Shown in pieces: positions 14,909 to 23,056 of a stretch of 47,105 nt of DNA. Made by a program: the position numbers and the translations under genes. Numbering within the stretch: the stretch's first letter is position 1; the number at the start of each line of letters is the position of its first letter. Origin of the DNA: Nocardiopsis potens DSM 45234 (lineage in GTDB: Bacteria; Actinomycetota; Actinomycetes; Streptosporangiales; Streptosporangiaceae); contig NZ_ANBB01000058.1 in NCBI RefSeq assembly GCF_000341105.1, forward strand, positions 1-47,105, given 5' to 3'. The notes beneath the pieces were generated by a model, which worked only from the letters and a program-made list of their open reading frames with translations, ran no database searches and had not been told where the DNA came from.

Positions 14909-17296
14909 TCACTCGTCCTCGTGCGGAGGCCGGGTCGCCGGCACCACGCCGGGCTCGCCGCCGGTCTCCGCACCCTGCTCCGGCACCGCGCGGCCGGAGC
15001 CGCCGCTGAGGAACACGTTGACCGTGGCGCCCTCCGGCAGCACCGTGCCGGGGTCGGGGTTGATCGCGGCCACGGTGCCCTCGGCCTCGGTCGAGCGCAC
15101 CCGGTTGGCCGCCACGCTCACCTCGTAGCCGGCGTCCTCCAGGGCCGAGACGGCCGCGCTCTCCCGCTGCCCCACGACGTCGGGCACGCCGCCCTCGGCC
15201 GCCGCGTTGTTCGAGGTCGGCTGGGCGCTGCCGCCGCCCCCGCCGCGGTACTTGGACGGGGCGCCCGGGAAGTCCTTCTCCGGGACCTTCTCCACGGCCT
15301 TGGACATCGTCTCCTGCCAGATCGGCCCGGGGATGGTCGCCCCGTAGACCTGGCCGTAGTAGCGGTCGCCGATGGTGACGTTGCGCAGCGGGTAGTTCTG
15401 CGGGCCGCGCGGGTCGCCGACGAAGACCGCGCTGGCCAGGTTCGGGGTGTACCCGGCGAACCAGGCCGCCGCCGACCCGTCGGTGGTACCGGTCTTGGCC
15501 GCCGCCGGGCGGCCGATGCCCAGCCCGGACGTGGTGCCGCCCTTGAAGGTCTGCTGCAGCAGGTAGCTCACCCCGGCGGCGACGTCCTCGTCGATCGCCC
15601 GCTCGCACTCCGGCTCCATCTCGATGGTCTTGCCGGCCTGGCGGTCGTTGATCGAGGTGATGGCCTGCGGCTCGCAGTACATGCCGCCGGAGGCGAAGAC
15701 GGCGTAGGCGTTGGCCACCGTCATCGGGGAGACCTCTTCACTGCCCAGGGTGAAGGAGTTGTTGGCCTGGGTGTGCGGGTTGTCGAAGGACTGGCCGTCG
15801 GCCCGGTGCACGCCGAGCTTCTCCGACATCTCGATCACGTCGCACAGCCCGACGGACTTCTGCAGCTGCGCGAAGTAGGTGTTCACCGACCCCTTGGTGC
15901 CGGAGATCATGCTGCTGCCGCCGCCCTCGGTGTCGCCGGCGTTCTTCACCGGCCACGGGGCGAGCAGGTCGCCGTTGCAGTTGCGCTGGCCGGTCACCGT
16001 GGTGCTGCTGCCGCCGCCGAAGGAGGTGCCGAAGCCCTTGCCCTCCTCCAGCGCCGCGGCCAGGGTGAACGCCTTGAAGGTCGAACCGGCCTGGAAACCG
16101 GTGCTGCCGCCCCGGTCGGCGTCGGTGGAGAAGTTGATCGAGGTCTCGCCGAGCTTGGACTCGTCCGGCCCGTAGTTGCGGCTCTGCGCCATCGAGCGGA
16201 TCTCACCGGTGCCCGGCTCGATCAGCACCTCGGCGGCGACCTTCTTGGACTTGTTCTTGCGCGGCACCCACTTGTCGACCGCCTTCTGCGCGGCCTTCTG
16301 CATGTCCGGGTCGAGCGTGGTGTGGATCTCCAGGCCGGCCGTGCGCAGCCAGCGGGCGCGCTCGGTCTCGTTCTCGCCGAACTGCTCGTCCTTCTCGATC
16401 TCCTGGACCACGTAGTCGCAGAAGAACGGCTGCTTGCTGGGCACGCACCCGTTGGACTGGTCGGTGGGCTCCAGCTCGTCGGTGAGCTCGACCGACTTGG
16501 CCTCCTCGGCCTCCTTCCCGGTGATCGCGCCGGTCTGCACCATCCGGTCCAGCACCACGTCCCGGCGGTCCTGGGCGTCCTCCGGGTTGAGCCGCGGGTT
16601 GTACAGGTAGGGGTAGCGCACCGTGCCGGCCAGCGTCGCAGACTGGGAGAGGTTCAGCTCGGAGGCGGGGATGTCGAAGAAGTGCCGGGCCGCGGACTCC
16701 ACGCCGTAGGCGCCGTCGCCGAAGTAGGCGATGTTCAGGTAGCCCTCGAGGATCTCGTCCTTGCTCATCCGCTTCTCGATGGTGAGGGCGTAGCGCAGCT
16801 CGCGGAGCTTGCGGGCGATGGTGGTCTCCCGCGCCTCCTCCTGCTCGGCCTGGGAGTCGGCGCTCTCCACCAGGACGTTCTTCACGTACTGCTGGGTGAG
16901 CGAGGAACCGCCCTGGGTGGAGCCGCTCAGGGTGCGCAGCGCGGCGCGGAAGGTGCCCGAGATGTCGATGCCGCCGTGCTCGTAGAAGCGCGAGTCCTCG
17001 ATCGAGATGATGGCGTCCTGCATCACCGGCGACATGTCGTCCAGCGCGACCAGTTCGCGGTTCTTGTCGTAGATCTCCGCGATCACGCCGCCCTCGCGGT
17101 CGTAGATCACCGACCGCTGCGGGGGCGGGGGCGTCTCCAGGTCGCTCGGCATGTTCATGAAGCCGGTGGCGACGTTGCGGGCGGTGATGCCCAGACCGCC
17201 CACGGCGGGCAGCGCGATGGCCGCCACCAGCACGCCGGCGATCACGCCGACACCCATCAGCTGACCGATTCTCTGCAGCATTCTCCCCTGACCCAC
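14909..17296 (-). CDS. ponA: bifunctional penicillin-binding protein with PASTA domain
   Basis: This 795-residue class A PBP has an N-terminal membrane anchor (about 12-35) and a GT51 transglycosylase domain with catalytic Glu100 in IEDSRFYEHGG and GGSSLTQQYVKN (129-140). The transpeptidase domain has SxxK at Ser405-Lys408 (GSTFK), SxN at 470-472 and KTG at 601-603. A C-terminal PASTA domain begins VPDVVGQRESAAVSALEDAG. It polymerises and cross-links peptidoglycan outside the membrane and matches mycobacterial PonA2 in layout and neighbours. The GTG at 17296 lies 6 bases after a TAGTCT box (leaderless); an ATG at 17281 with an over-close GGAG is the alternative start. Expected flanking WhiB gene is absent. 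Confidence 0.95.
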   Translation of the reverse strand: MGQGRMLQRIGQLMGVGVIAGVLVAAIALPAVGGLGITARNVATGFMNMPSDLETPPPPQRSVIYDREGGVIAEIYDKNRELVALDDMSPVMQDAIISIEDSRFYEHGGIDISGTFRAALRTLSGSTQGGSSLTQQYVKNVLVESADSQAEQEEARETTIARKLRELRYALTIEKRMSKDEILEGYLNIAYFGDGAYGVESAARHFFDIPASELNLSQSATLAGTVRYPYLYNPRLNPEDAQDRRDVVLDRMVQTGAITGKEAEEAKSVELTDELEPTDQSNGCVPSKQPFFCDYVVQEIEKDEQFGENETERARWLRTAGLEIHTTLDPDMQKAAQKAVDKWVPRKNKSKKVAAEVLIEPGTGEIRSMAQSRNYGPDESKLGETSINFSTDADRGGSTGFQAGSTFKAFTLAAALEEGKGFGTSFGGGSSTTVTGQRNCNGDLLAPWPVKNAGDTEGGGSSMISGTKGSVNTYFAQLQKSVGLCDVIEMSEKLGVHRADGQSFDNPHTQANNSFTLGSEEVSPMTVANAYAVFASGGMYCEPQAITSINDRQAGKTIEMEPECERAIDEDVAAGVSYLLQQTFKGGTTSGLGIGRPAAAKTGTTDGSAAAWFAGYTPNLASAVFVGDPRGPQNYPLRNVTIGDRYYGQVYGATIPGPIWQETMSKAVEKVPEKDFPGAPSKYRGGGGGSAQPTSNNAAAEGGVPDVVGQRESAAVSALEDAGYEVSVAANRVRSTEAEGTVAAINPDPGTVLPEGATVNVFLSGGSGRAVPEQGAETGGEPGVVPATRPPHEDE

Positions 17297-17309
17297 CCCA
17301 TCAGACTAT

Positions 17310-17329
17310 GCGCCGCCCGAAGGCGGCGC
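17310..17329 (-). terminator. hairpin after ArsA-like operon
   Basis: The stem GCGCCGCC/GGCGGCGC with loop CGAA lies between the second ArsA-like gene (stop 17389) and the PBP start. It abuts the PBP -10 box (17303-17308), so one short gap carries both the end of one unit and the promoter of the next. Confidence 0.5.
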
Positions 17330-17388
17330 GGAGAGAGAAACGGACGGCCCGAATCGGCTGTGCCACCGGTGATTTCGGGCCCTTCTCC

Positions 17389-18534
17389 TCATCCTGGCAC
17401 ACCGTCCGGACCGGCCTCGCCCAGCGCCTCTCCCACCTCGCGCAGGGCCCCGATGTCGTACACGTCCTCCGCCCGCGCCGGGACCTCGGCGACCGGGATC
17501 CGCGGATGCGCCGCGGTGAGCCGCCCGCGCAGCTCCGCCTCGCGGTCGCGGAGCCGGGCCGCGCGCGCGTGCAGCAGCAGCGCCGCGGCGGCCAGCGGAT
17601 GCTCGCCGCCGGCCTCCAGCTCCCGGGACGCGGCCAGCGCCTCCTCCGCCGGGGGGCCGTCCGCCTCGGGCCGGTGCGTCCGGTTCAGCACCACCCCCGC
17701 CAGCGGCATCCGGTCCGCCGCCAGCCGCTCCATGAAGTAGTCCGCCTCGCGCAGCGCGTCCGGCTCCGGGACGGCGACCACGAGGAACGCGGTCCCCGGG
17801 GCCTGCAGCAGCCGGTAGGTGCGCTCGGCGCGCTCCTGGAAACCGCCGAACACCGCGTCGAAGGACGAGATGAACGACTGTACGTCCTTCAGCGCCTGGG
17901 CGCCCACGACCTTGGAGATGATTCCGGTCACCGCCCCGACGCCCGCACCGAGCAGCCGGAACGCCCCGGTCCGGGCGGGCGCGCCGAGGATCCGGATCAG
18001 CCGCCCGTCCAGGAACCGGCCGAGCCGCTTGGGCGCGTCCAGGAAGTCCAGCGCCGACCTGCTGGGCGGGGTGTCGACCACGATCAGGTCCCACTCGCCG
18101 CTCTCCCGCAGCTGCCCCAGCTTCTCCATCGCCATGTACTCCTGGGTGCCGGAGAAGCTGGAGGACATCGACCGGTAGAAGGGGTTGGCCAGGATCTCCC
18201 GGGCCCGCTCGGGGTCGGCGTGCGCCTCGACGATCTCGTCGAAGGTGCGCTTCATGTCCAGCATCATCGCGTGCAGCGAGCCGCCGGCCTCCGCGGCCTC
18301 CGGCAGCGGCACCGGGCGCGGGGTGTTGTCCAGCTCGGTCAGCCCCAGCGACTGGGCCAGCCGCCGCGCCGGGTCGACCGTGATGACCACCGCCCCCCGG
18401 CCCATCTCCGCGGCCCGCACCCCGAGCGCGGCCGCGGTGGTGGTCTTGCCGACCCCGCCCGACCCGCAGCACACGATGGTGCGCACCCCCGGGTCGGCCA
18501 GCAGGGCGTCCACGTCCAACCGCTCCGCGCTCAT
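17389..18534 (-). CDS. ArsA/Get3-like ATPase, second of pair
   Basis: This 381-residue protein has the deviant P-loop GSGGVGKTTTA (about 24-34) and the ArsA/Get3 DP motif in VITVDPARRLAQSLGL. LIVVDTPPSRSALDFLDAP is the typical switch segment. There is no arsenite-binding cysteine cluster, so arsenite transport is unlikely. It resembles Rv3680 of the mycobacterial Rv3679-Rv3680 pair, described as Get3-like proteins. Its ATG overlaps the stop of the first ATPase gene (ATGA), so the two are coupled and probably form a heteromer. Cytoplasmic. Confidence 0.88.
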   Translation of the reverse strand: MSAERLDVDALLADPGVRTIVCCGSGGVGKTTTAAALGVRAAEMGRGAVVITVDPARRLAQSLGLTELDNTPRPVPLPEAAEAGGSLHAMMLDMKRTFDEIVEAHADPERAREILANPFYRSMSSSFSGTQEYMAMEKLGQLRESGEWDLIVVDTPPSRSALDFLDAPKRLGRFLDGRLIRILGAPARTGAFRLLGAGVGAVTGIISKVVGAQALKDVQSFISSFDAVFGGFQERAERTYRLLQAPGTAFLVVAVPEPDALREADYFMERLAADRMPLAGVVLNRTHRPEADGPPAEEALAASRELEAGGEHPLAAAALLLHARAARLRDREAELRGRLTAAHPRIPVAEVPARAEDVYDIGALREVGEALGEAGPDGVPG

Positions 18535-19556
18535 CCGGCCGCCCCCTGCTCGGCCAGCCGGTCGGCGAGCCGGTACAGCGCCGCGGTGTCGATCCCCTCG
18601 CCCAGGTAGGGCAGGTCCACCGCGGGCAGGCCGACCCGGTCCAGCCGGCCGCGGACGGCCGCCTCGGCCCGGACCCGGCGGGCGTGCGCGGCCATCTCCC
18701 GGGCCAGCCCGTCCGCGGTCTCGGAGGGCCGGTCCAGCCGGGCCGCCTTCACCCCCTGGACCAGCGACTCCACGTCGACCTCGCCGCGCTCCGCGGCGGC
18801 CAGCACGTCCGGCGGGAAGAGCGGGTCGCGGACCATGTTCACGATCAGCCGCCCCGGGTTCATCCCGGCCCCGCGGATCTCGGCCACCCCGTCCGCGGTC
18901 TCCTGGGCCGGCATCTCCTCCAGCAGGGTGACGAAGTGGACCGCGGTCCGCGCCGAGCGGATCGTCTCCATCACCTTGTCCGCCTGGGTGCGCACCGGGC
19001 CGATCCGGGCCAGCCCGGCGACCTCGGCGTTGACGTTGAGGAACTGCGCGATGCGCCCGGTGGGCGGGGCGTCCATCACCACGGCGCGGTAGACGTACGG
19101 CTCGTCGCCGGCCTGGCCGAGGGGCCGGCGGCCGCCCCGCCGGCGGCGCACCGCCTCCACCGCCTTGCCGGTCAGCAGCACGTCGCGCACGCCGGGCGCG
19201 ATGGTGGTGGCGAAGTCGACCGCCCCGAACCTGGTGAGCGCCTGCCCGGCGCGGCGCATGCCGTAGAACAGCTCCAGGTACTCCAGCAGGGCCGCCTCGG
19301 CGTCGACGGCGAGCGCGAACACCTCGCCGCCGCCGCGCGCCTCGGCGACCTTGCGCTCCTCGTAGGGGAGCGGCGGCCGCCCGAACAGTTCGGCGATGCC
19401 CTGGCGGCCTTCGACCTCCACCAGGAGCACCCGCCCCCCGCCGGCGGCCAGGGACAGGGCGAGTGCGGCGGCGGCGGTCGTCTTGCCCGTGCCGCCCTTG
19501 CCGGTCACCACGTGCAGCCGGACGCCGCCGCTCGGGTCGGGATCGCGTTGGCTCAC
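18531..19556 (-). CDS. ArsA/Get3-like ATPase, first of pair
   Basis: This 341-residue P-loop ATPase has GKGGTGKTTAAAAL as Walker A (about residues 16-29), LVEVEGRQGIAELFG after it and VVMDAPPTGRIAQFLNV as the switch II segment. The middle contains a basic low-complexity insert RRRRGGRRPLG. It corresponds to Rv3679 in order and size. The GTG at 19556 lies 7 bases after TAGACT, giving a leaderless start. It is divergent from the DUF4177 gene, which also appears leaderless, so the 52-base gap carries two back-to-back promoters. Confidence 0.88.
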   Translation of the reverse strand: MSQRDPDPSGGVRLHVVTGKGGTGKTTAAAALALSLAAGGGRVLLVEVEGRQGIAELFGRPPLPYEERKVAEARGGGEVFALAVDAEAALLEYLELFYGMRRAGQALTRFGAVDFATTIAPGVRDVLLTGKAVEAVRRRRGGRRPLGQAGDEPYVYRAVVMDAPPTGRIAQFLNVNAEVAGLARIGPVRTQADKVMETIRSARTAVHFVTLLEEMPAQETADGVAEIRGAGMNPGRLIVNMVRDPLFPPDVLAAAERGEVDVESLVQGVKAARLDRPSETADGLAREMAAHARRVRAEAAVRGRLDRVGLPAVDLPYLGEGIDTAALYRLADRLAEQGAAG

Positions 19557-19563
19557 CCCTCGG

Positions 19564-19601
19564 AGTCTATGTCGGGGCGCGGCGGCCGGGATGAGTAGGC
19601 T
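19564..19601. promoter_or_regulatory. back-to-back -10 boxes of ArsA-like pair and DUF4177
   Basis: On the minus strand TAGACT (19569-19564) is 7 bases before the GTG at 19556. On the plus strand TAGGCT (19596-19601) is 7 bases before the ATG at 19609. Both imply leaderless mRNAs. Confidence 0.5.
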
Positions 19602-19608
19602 TGCGGCC

Positions 19609-19779
19609 ATGACGAAGTGGGAGTACGCGACGGTGCCGCTGCTGTCGCACGCGACGAAGCAGATTCTCGACAACTGGGGCGAGGACGGGTGGGAGCTCGT
19701 CTCCGTCATCCCGGGCCCGTCCGTGGACGGAGACCCGCGCAACCAGCAGCTGGTCGCCTACATGAAGCGGGAGAAGTAG
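19609..19779 (+). CDS. DUF4177 small protein
   Basis: This 56-residue protein has the DUF4177 pattern KWEYATVPL followed by ILDNWGEDGWELVSVIPGP and a C-terminal strand LVAYMKREK. Its function is unknown. It is the counterpart of Rv3678A, which also lies between RidA and the ArsA-like pair. The ATG is 7 bases after a TAGGCT box. The RidA gene begins 2 bases after its stop, so they form one operon. Confidence 0.88.
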   Translation: MTKWEYATVPLLSHATKQILDNWGEDGWELVSVIPGPSVDGDPRNQQLVAYMKREK

Positions 19780-19781
19780 CC

Positions 19782-20243
19782 GTGGCCACCCCGGAGGAGC
19801 GCCTCGCCGCGCTCGGCCTGGAGCTGCCCGAGGTGCCCAAGCCGCTGGCCTCCTACACCCGGACGGTGCGCACCGGCGACCACGTCTACGTCTCCGGGCA
19901 GATCCCGGTGGTGGACGGCGCCCCGGCCGGAACCGGCAAGGTCGGCGCCGAGGTGACCCCGGAGCGGGCCGCCGAGCTCGCCCGGATCTGCGCGCTGAAC
20001 GGCATCGCCGCGGTCAAGGCCGAGGTCGGCGAGCTGTCCGCGGTGCGCAGGGTGGTCAAGCTGGTCGGGTTCGTCGCCAGCGACCCGCGGTTCACCGGGC
20101 AGCCGCAGGTGATCAACGGCGCCAGCGATCTGATCGGCGAGGTGTTCGGCGAGGCGGGCGTGCACGCCCGCAGCGCGGTCGGGGTCGCCGTGCTGCCGCT
20201 GGACGTCCCGGTCGAGGTGGAGATGATCGTCGAGGTCGGCTGA
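19782..20243 (+). CDS. RidA-family (YjgF/Rv3678c-type) protein
   Basis: This 153-residue protein has the RidA fold marks GDHVYVSGQIPVVDG, LARICALNGIAAVKA, VVKLVGFVASDPRF and the C-terminal GVAVLPLDVPVEVEM. RidA enzymes hydrolyse reactive enamine/imine intermediates released by PLP enzymes. This longer 'LysR-substrate type' subgroup lacks the catalytic arginine pattern RSAVGVAxLPxxxxVEIE in part: ARSAVGVAVLPLDVPVEVE keeps the arginine. The GTG start lies 2 bases after the DUF4177 stop. A long palindrome element follows, which may end the transcript. Confidence 0.88.
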   Translation: MATPEERLAALGLELPEVPKPLASYTRTVRTGDHVYVSGQIPVVDGAPAGTGKVGAEVTPERAAELARICALNGIAAVKAEVGELSAVRRVVKLVGFVASDPRFTGQPQVINGASDLIGEVFGEAGVHARSAVGVAVLPLDVPVEVEMIVEVG

Positions 20244-20287
20244 GGCCGGCCGCGGGGAGGGCGGGGCTCCGGTGCCCGCCCTCCCCG

Positions 20288-20347
20288 GTGATCCCGGCGC
20301 CGCGGCCCGCTCAGAGCGCTCTGACCGGGCCGCGGCACCGAGACCAC
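20288..20347. repeat. long palindrome element 3 (core TCAGAGCGCTCTGA)
   Basis: Two 30-base arms meet at AGAGC|GCTCT (20317/20318) and pair at 26 of 30 positions. The arm begins GTGATCCCGGCGCCGCGG. It lies 44 bases after the RidA stop and before the NUDIX gene. Confidence 0.85.
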
Positions 20348-20429
20348 CGCTTCGGGGGCCGACCCCGGGGGCCGGGCGCCGCCCTCCCGCGGGGTACCGT
20401 TCGGCCATCGCCCCCGGAGGAGGTCGAGG

Positions 20430-21242
20430 ATGACGAAAGAGCCGGTGCGGCCGCGCGACGCCGCCACGGTGATGCTGCTCCGCGAGGCCCCCGGGCCCGG
20501 CGGCGGCCTCGAGGTCTACATGCTGCGGCGCGCCCCGTCCATGCCGTTCGCCCCGGGCGCGTACGCGTTCCCGGGCGGCCGGGTGGACGGGCGCGACGCC
20601 GACCAGGACACCGGCTGGGCCGGACCCGGCCCCGAGGAGTGGGCGGACGTCCTCGGCACCGGGGTGCCCGCCGCCCGCGCCCTGGTCTGCGCGGCGGTCC
20701 GGGAGACGTTCGAGGAGTCCGGCGTGCTGCTCGCCGGGCCGTCGGCGGACCGGGTCGTCGCCGACACCCGCGGCGACGACTGGGAGGCCGACCGGCTCGC
20801 CCTGATCGACCGCTCGCTCTCCTTCGCCGAGCTGCTCTCCCGGCGCGGCCTGGTGCTCCGCACCGACCTGCTGCGCGCCTGGTCGCAGTGGATCACCCCG
20901 GCGGGCGAGCCGCGCCGGTTCGACACCCGGTTCTTCGCCGCGGTGCTGCCGGAGGGGCAGCAGACCCGCGACGTCGGCGGGGAGGCCGACCGGGTGGCCT
21001 GGATCCGCCCCGCAGAGGCGGTCCGCCGGTGGCGCACCGGCGAGCTGGCGATGCTCCCGCCCACCGTCGCCACCTGCATGGACCTCGCCGAATGCGGGTC
21101 GGTGGCGGAGGCGACCGCCGGCCACCGCAGCATCTTCCCGATCGAGCCGGTGCTCCGCGAGGTCGACGGCGAGCGGCGCATCGTCGTCCCGGACGGCGCC
21201 GTCTACCCGCTGCCCGGCGGGCGGGAAGGAGGCCCCCGATGA
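20430..21242 (+). CDS. NUDIX hydrolase (NUDT19-like)
   Basis: This 270-residue protein has an interrupted Nudix box: AFPGGRVDGRD at about 49-59, then after an insert ALVCAAVRETFEESGVLL at about 83-100, with the RExxEEx core RETFEES. The long gap between GG and the RE helix is typical of the NUDT19/CoA diphosphatase-like group. The C-terminus has ADRVAWIRPAEAVRRW and MLPPTVAT. The ATG has GGAGGAGG upstream. Its stop overlaps the start of the next gene (ATGA), so it is coupled to the MBL hydrolase. Confidence 0.88.
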   Translation: MTKEPVRPRDAATVMLLREAPGPGGGLEVYMLRRAPSMPFAPGAYAFPGGRVDGRDADQDTGWAGPGPEEWADVLGTGVPAARALVCAAVRETFEESGVLLAGPSADRVVADTRGDDWEADRLALIDRSLSFAELLSRRGLVLRTDLLRAWSQWITPAGEPRRFDTRFFAAVLPEGQQTRDVGGEADRVAWIRPAEAVRRWRTGELAMLPPTVATCMDLAECGSVAEATAGHRSIFPIEPVLREVDGERRIVVPDGAVYPLPGGREGGPR

Positions 21243-22060
21243 GGATCGACGGCTCCGGAACGCTCCGCGCCGGCTGCGTGCTCTGCCCCAACCCGGGCCC
21301 GATGACCCTGGACGGCACCAACACCTGGGTGCTGCGCGAACCCGGCGCGCGCGACGTCGTCGTGGTCGACCCCGGCCCGCACGACGAGCGGCACCTGGAG
21401 CGGGTCGCCCGGACCGTGCAGGAGCAGGGCGCGCGGGTGGTCGCCACCCTCCTCACCCACCACCACTTCGACCACAGCGAGGGCGCCCGCTACTTCTCCG
21501 AGCTCACCGGGTCGCCGGTGCACGCGGTCGACCCGGAGCACCGGATCGGCGGGGAGGGCCTGGAGGACGGCCGGACCATCGAGGCCGGCGGGCTGGAGGT
21601 CCGGGTGGTCGCCACCCCCGGGCACACCGCCGACTCGGTCAGCCTGCTGCTCCCGGCCGACGGGGTGCTGCTCACCGGCGACACCGTGCTGGGCCGCGGC
21701 ACCACGGTCATCATGGACGGCGACGGCGGCCTCGCCGCCTACATGGACACCCTCTACCGGCTGCGCGGGCTGGCGCGCACCGAGGAGCTGCGGGCGCTGC
21801 TCCCCGGGCACGGGCCGATCCTGACCGACCCGCTCGGCGTGCTGGAGGGCTACATCGCGCACCGGGAGGAGCGGCTGGCCCAGGTGGTCGAGGCGGTCCG
21901 CGGCGGCGCGGCCTCCCCGGCCGAGGTCACCGCGGTGGTCTACGCCGGGGTGGACCCGGCGGTGCTCGGCGCCGCGGAGTCGTCGGTCCGGGCGCAGCTG
22001 CGCTACCTGGCCGAGCGCGGCGACATCGGTCGGCTCCCGGTGGAGGCGGAGGAGAACTGA
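21239..22060 (+). CDS. MBL-fold hydrolase (Rv3677c-type)
   Basis: This 273-residue metallo-beta-lactamase fold protein has the zinc motif LLTHHHFDHSEG (about 68-79), the second ligand in VVATPGHTADSVSLLL, the aspartate in VLLTGDTVLGRG, and LLPGHGPI. A C-terminal winged-helix-like tail (VEAVRGGAASPAEVTAVVY) is the LACTB2/beta-CASP-like associated domain, seen also in RNA-directed relatives. The ATG overlaps the NUDIX stop. It converges on crp, with a strong two-sided hairpin between. The position matches Rv3677c beside crp. Confidence 0.9.
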   Translation: MRIDGSGTLRAGCVLCPNPGPMTLDGTNTWVLREPGARDVVVVDPGPHDERHLERVARTVQEQGARVVATLLTHHHFDHSEGARYFSELTGSPVHAVDPEHRIGGEGLEDGRTIEAGGLEVRVVATPGHTADSVSLLLPADGVLLTGDTVLGRGTTVIMDGDGGLAAYMDTLYRLRGLARTEELRALLPGHGPILTDPLGVLEGYIAHREERLAQVVEAVRGGAASPAEVTAVVYAGVDPAVLGAAESSVRAQLRYLAERGDIGRLPVEAEEN

Positions 22061-22063
22061 GAG

Positions 22064-22110
22064 CGCCGCCGGGGAGCCCGCCCCGGTGCAGGGCGGGCCC
22101 CCAGGCGGCG
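22064..22110. terminator. bidirectional terminator hairpin between MBL gene and crp
   Basis: Nested stem: CGCCGCC/GGCGGCG outside (22064-22070 with 22104-22110), GGGG/CCCC in the middle, and GCCCGCCC/GGGCGGGC inside (22076-22083 with 22091-22098), closed by a 7-base loop. It gives about 19 GC-rich pairs with single bulges between two convergent stop codons. Confidence 0.75.
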
Positions 22111-22126
22111 GTCCGAGGCCGGTCCT

Positions 22127-22810
22127 CTAGCGGGCCCGGCGGCGCATCCGCTCGATGTCGAGCAGGACCACGGCCTTGGCCTCGATGCGCAGCCAGCCGC
22201 GCAGCGCGAACTCGGCCAGCGCCTTGTTCACCGTCTCGCGGGAGGCGCCGACCAGCTGCGCGAGCTCCTCCTGGGTGAGGTCGTGGTGCACGTGCAGCCC
22301 GTCCTCGCCCTCCTTGCCGAACTTCTCGGCGAGCTCCAGGAGCTGCTTGGCGACGCGGCCCGGGACGTCGGTGAAGACCAGGTCGCTCATCACGTCGTTG
22401 GTCCGCCGCAGCCGGGCGGCGAGCGCCTTGAGCAGCTGCAGCGCCACCTGGGGCTGGCTGGCGATGAACGGGCGGAGGTCGTCGTGGCCCAGGCCCGCCA
22501 GGACCGTGTCGGTCACCGCGATGGCGCTGGCGGTGCGCGGACGGGGGTCGAACAGCGACAGCTCGCCGAACATCTCACCCGGGCCCAGGACGGCCAGCAG
22601 GTTCTCCCTGCCGTCCACCGCGGAGCGGGTCAGCTTCACCTTGCCGCTCAGCACGACGTAGAGGCGGTCCCCCTCGTCGCCTTCGGCGAAGAGCGTCTGC
22701 CCCCGGCCGAGGCGCACCTCGCTCACCGACGCGCGCAGCGCGGCGGTCGCGTCCTCGTCCAGTGCCTCGAAGAGGGGCGCCTTCCGCAGCACCTCGTTGG
22801 TTTCGTCCAC
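22127..22810 (-). CDS. crp: Crp/GlxR-type cAMP-responsive regulator
   Basis: This 227-residue regulator has an N-terminal cyclic-nucleotide domain with GEMFGELSLFDPRPRTASA (about 78-96), which keeps the glutamate and the arginine-threonine pair that bind cAMP. The C-terminal helix-turn-helix is LTQEELAQLVGASRETVNKA (178-197), whose recognition helix carries the SRETVN motif that reads TGTGA. It matches Crp of Streptomyces and Rv3676. The GTG has GGAGG upstream. A near-consensus Crp site lies 33 bases upstream, consistent with autoregulation, and nth is divergent beyond it. Confidence 0.95.
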   Translation of the reverse strand: MDETNEVLRKAPLFEALDEDATAALRASVSEVRLGRGQTLFAEGDEGDRLYVVLSGKVKLTRSAVDGRENLLAVLGPGEMFGELSLFDPRPRTASAIAVTDTVLAGLGHDDLRPFIASQPQVALQLLKALAARLRRTNDVMSDLVFTDVPGRVAKQLLELAEKFGKEGEDGLHVHHDLTQEELAQLVGASRETVNKALAEFALRGWLRIEAKAVVLLDIERMRRRAR

Positions 22811-22842
22811 CGCTTCCTCCTTGCAACCTGACCGTCAACTAC

Positions 22843-22858
22843 TGTGACCTATATCGCA
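22843..22858. promoter_or_regulatory. Crp-binding site upstream of crp
   Basis: TGTGACCTATATCGCA matches TGTGA-N6-TCACA at 9 of the 10 conserved positions (TCGCA in place of TCACA). It lies 33 bases before the crp start codon. Confidence 0.7.
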
Positions 22859-23056
22859 TCCGCGTGGGAAGCCAGGTCGTCGTTTCGGCTTGTCGTCCGT
22901 TCGGGCGACCGGCCCCGTCGCAGCCGACGTCAGCCCTCACGATCTTAAACGGCTTCTCCCGCCCATGCCGTGCTGGCAGCGCCGTTCTCACGACATTGCG
23001 GACATAATCTGGATCACCGTCCGGGCGGCCCGCCTTCCAGGCCCTACCCTGGCGGC

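Noticed and set aside
17389-19556. Arsenite-efflux operon (two ArsA-like ATPases)
   Set aside because: No arsB, arsC or arsR, and no metal-binding cysteine cluster in either ATPase; the context fits the Get3-like pair of the PonA2 region.
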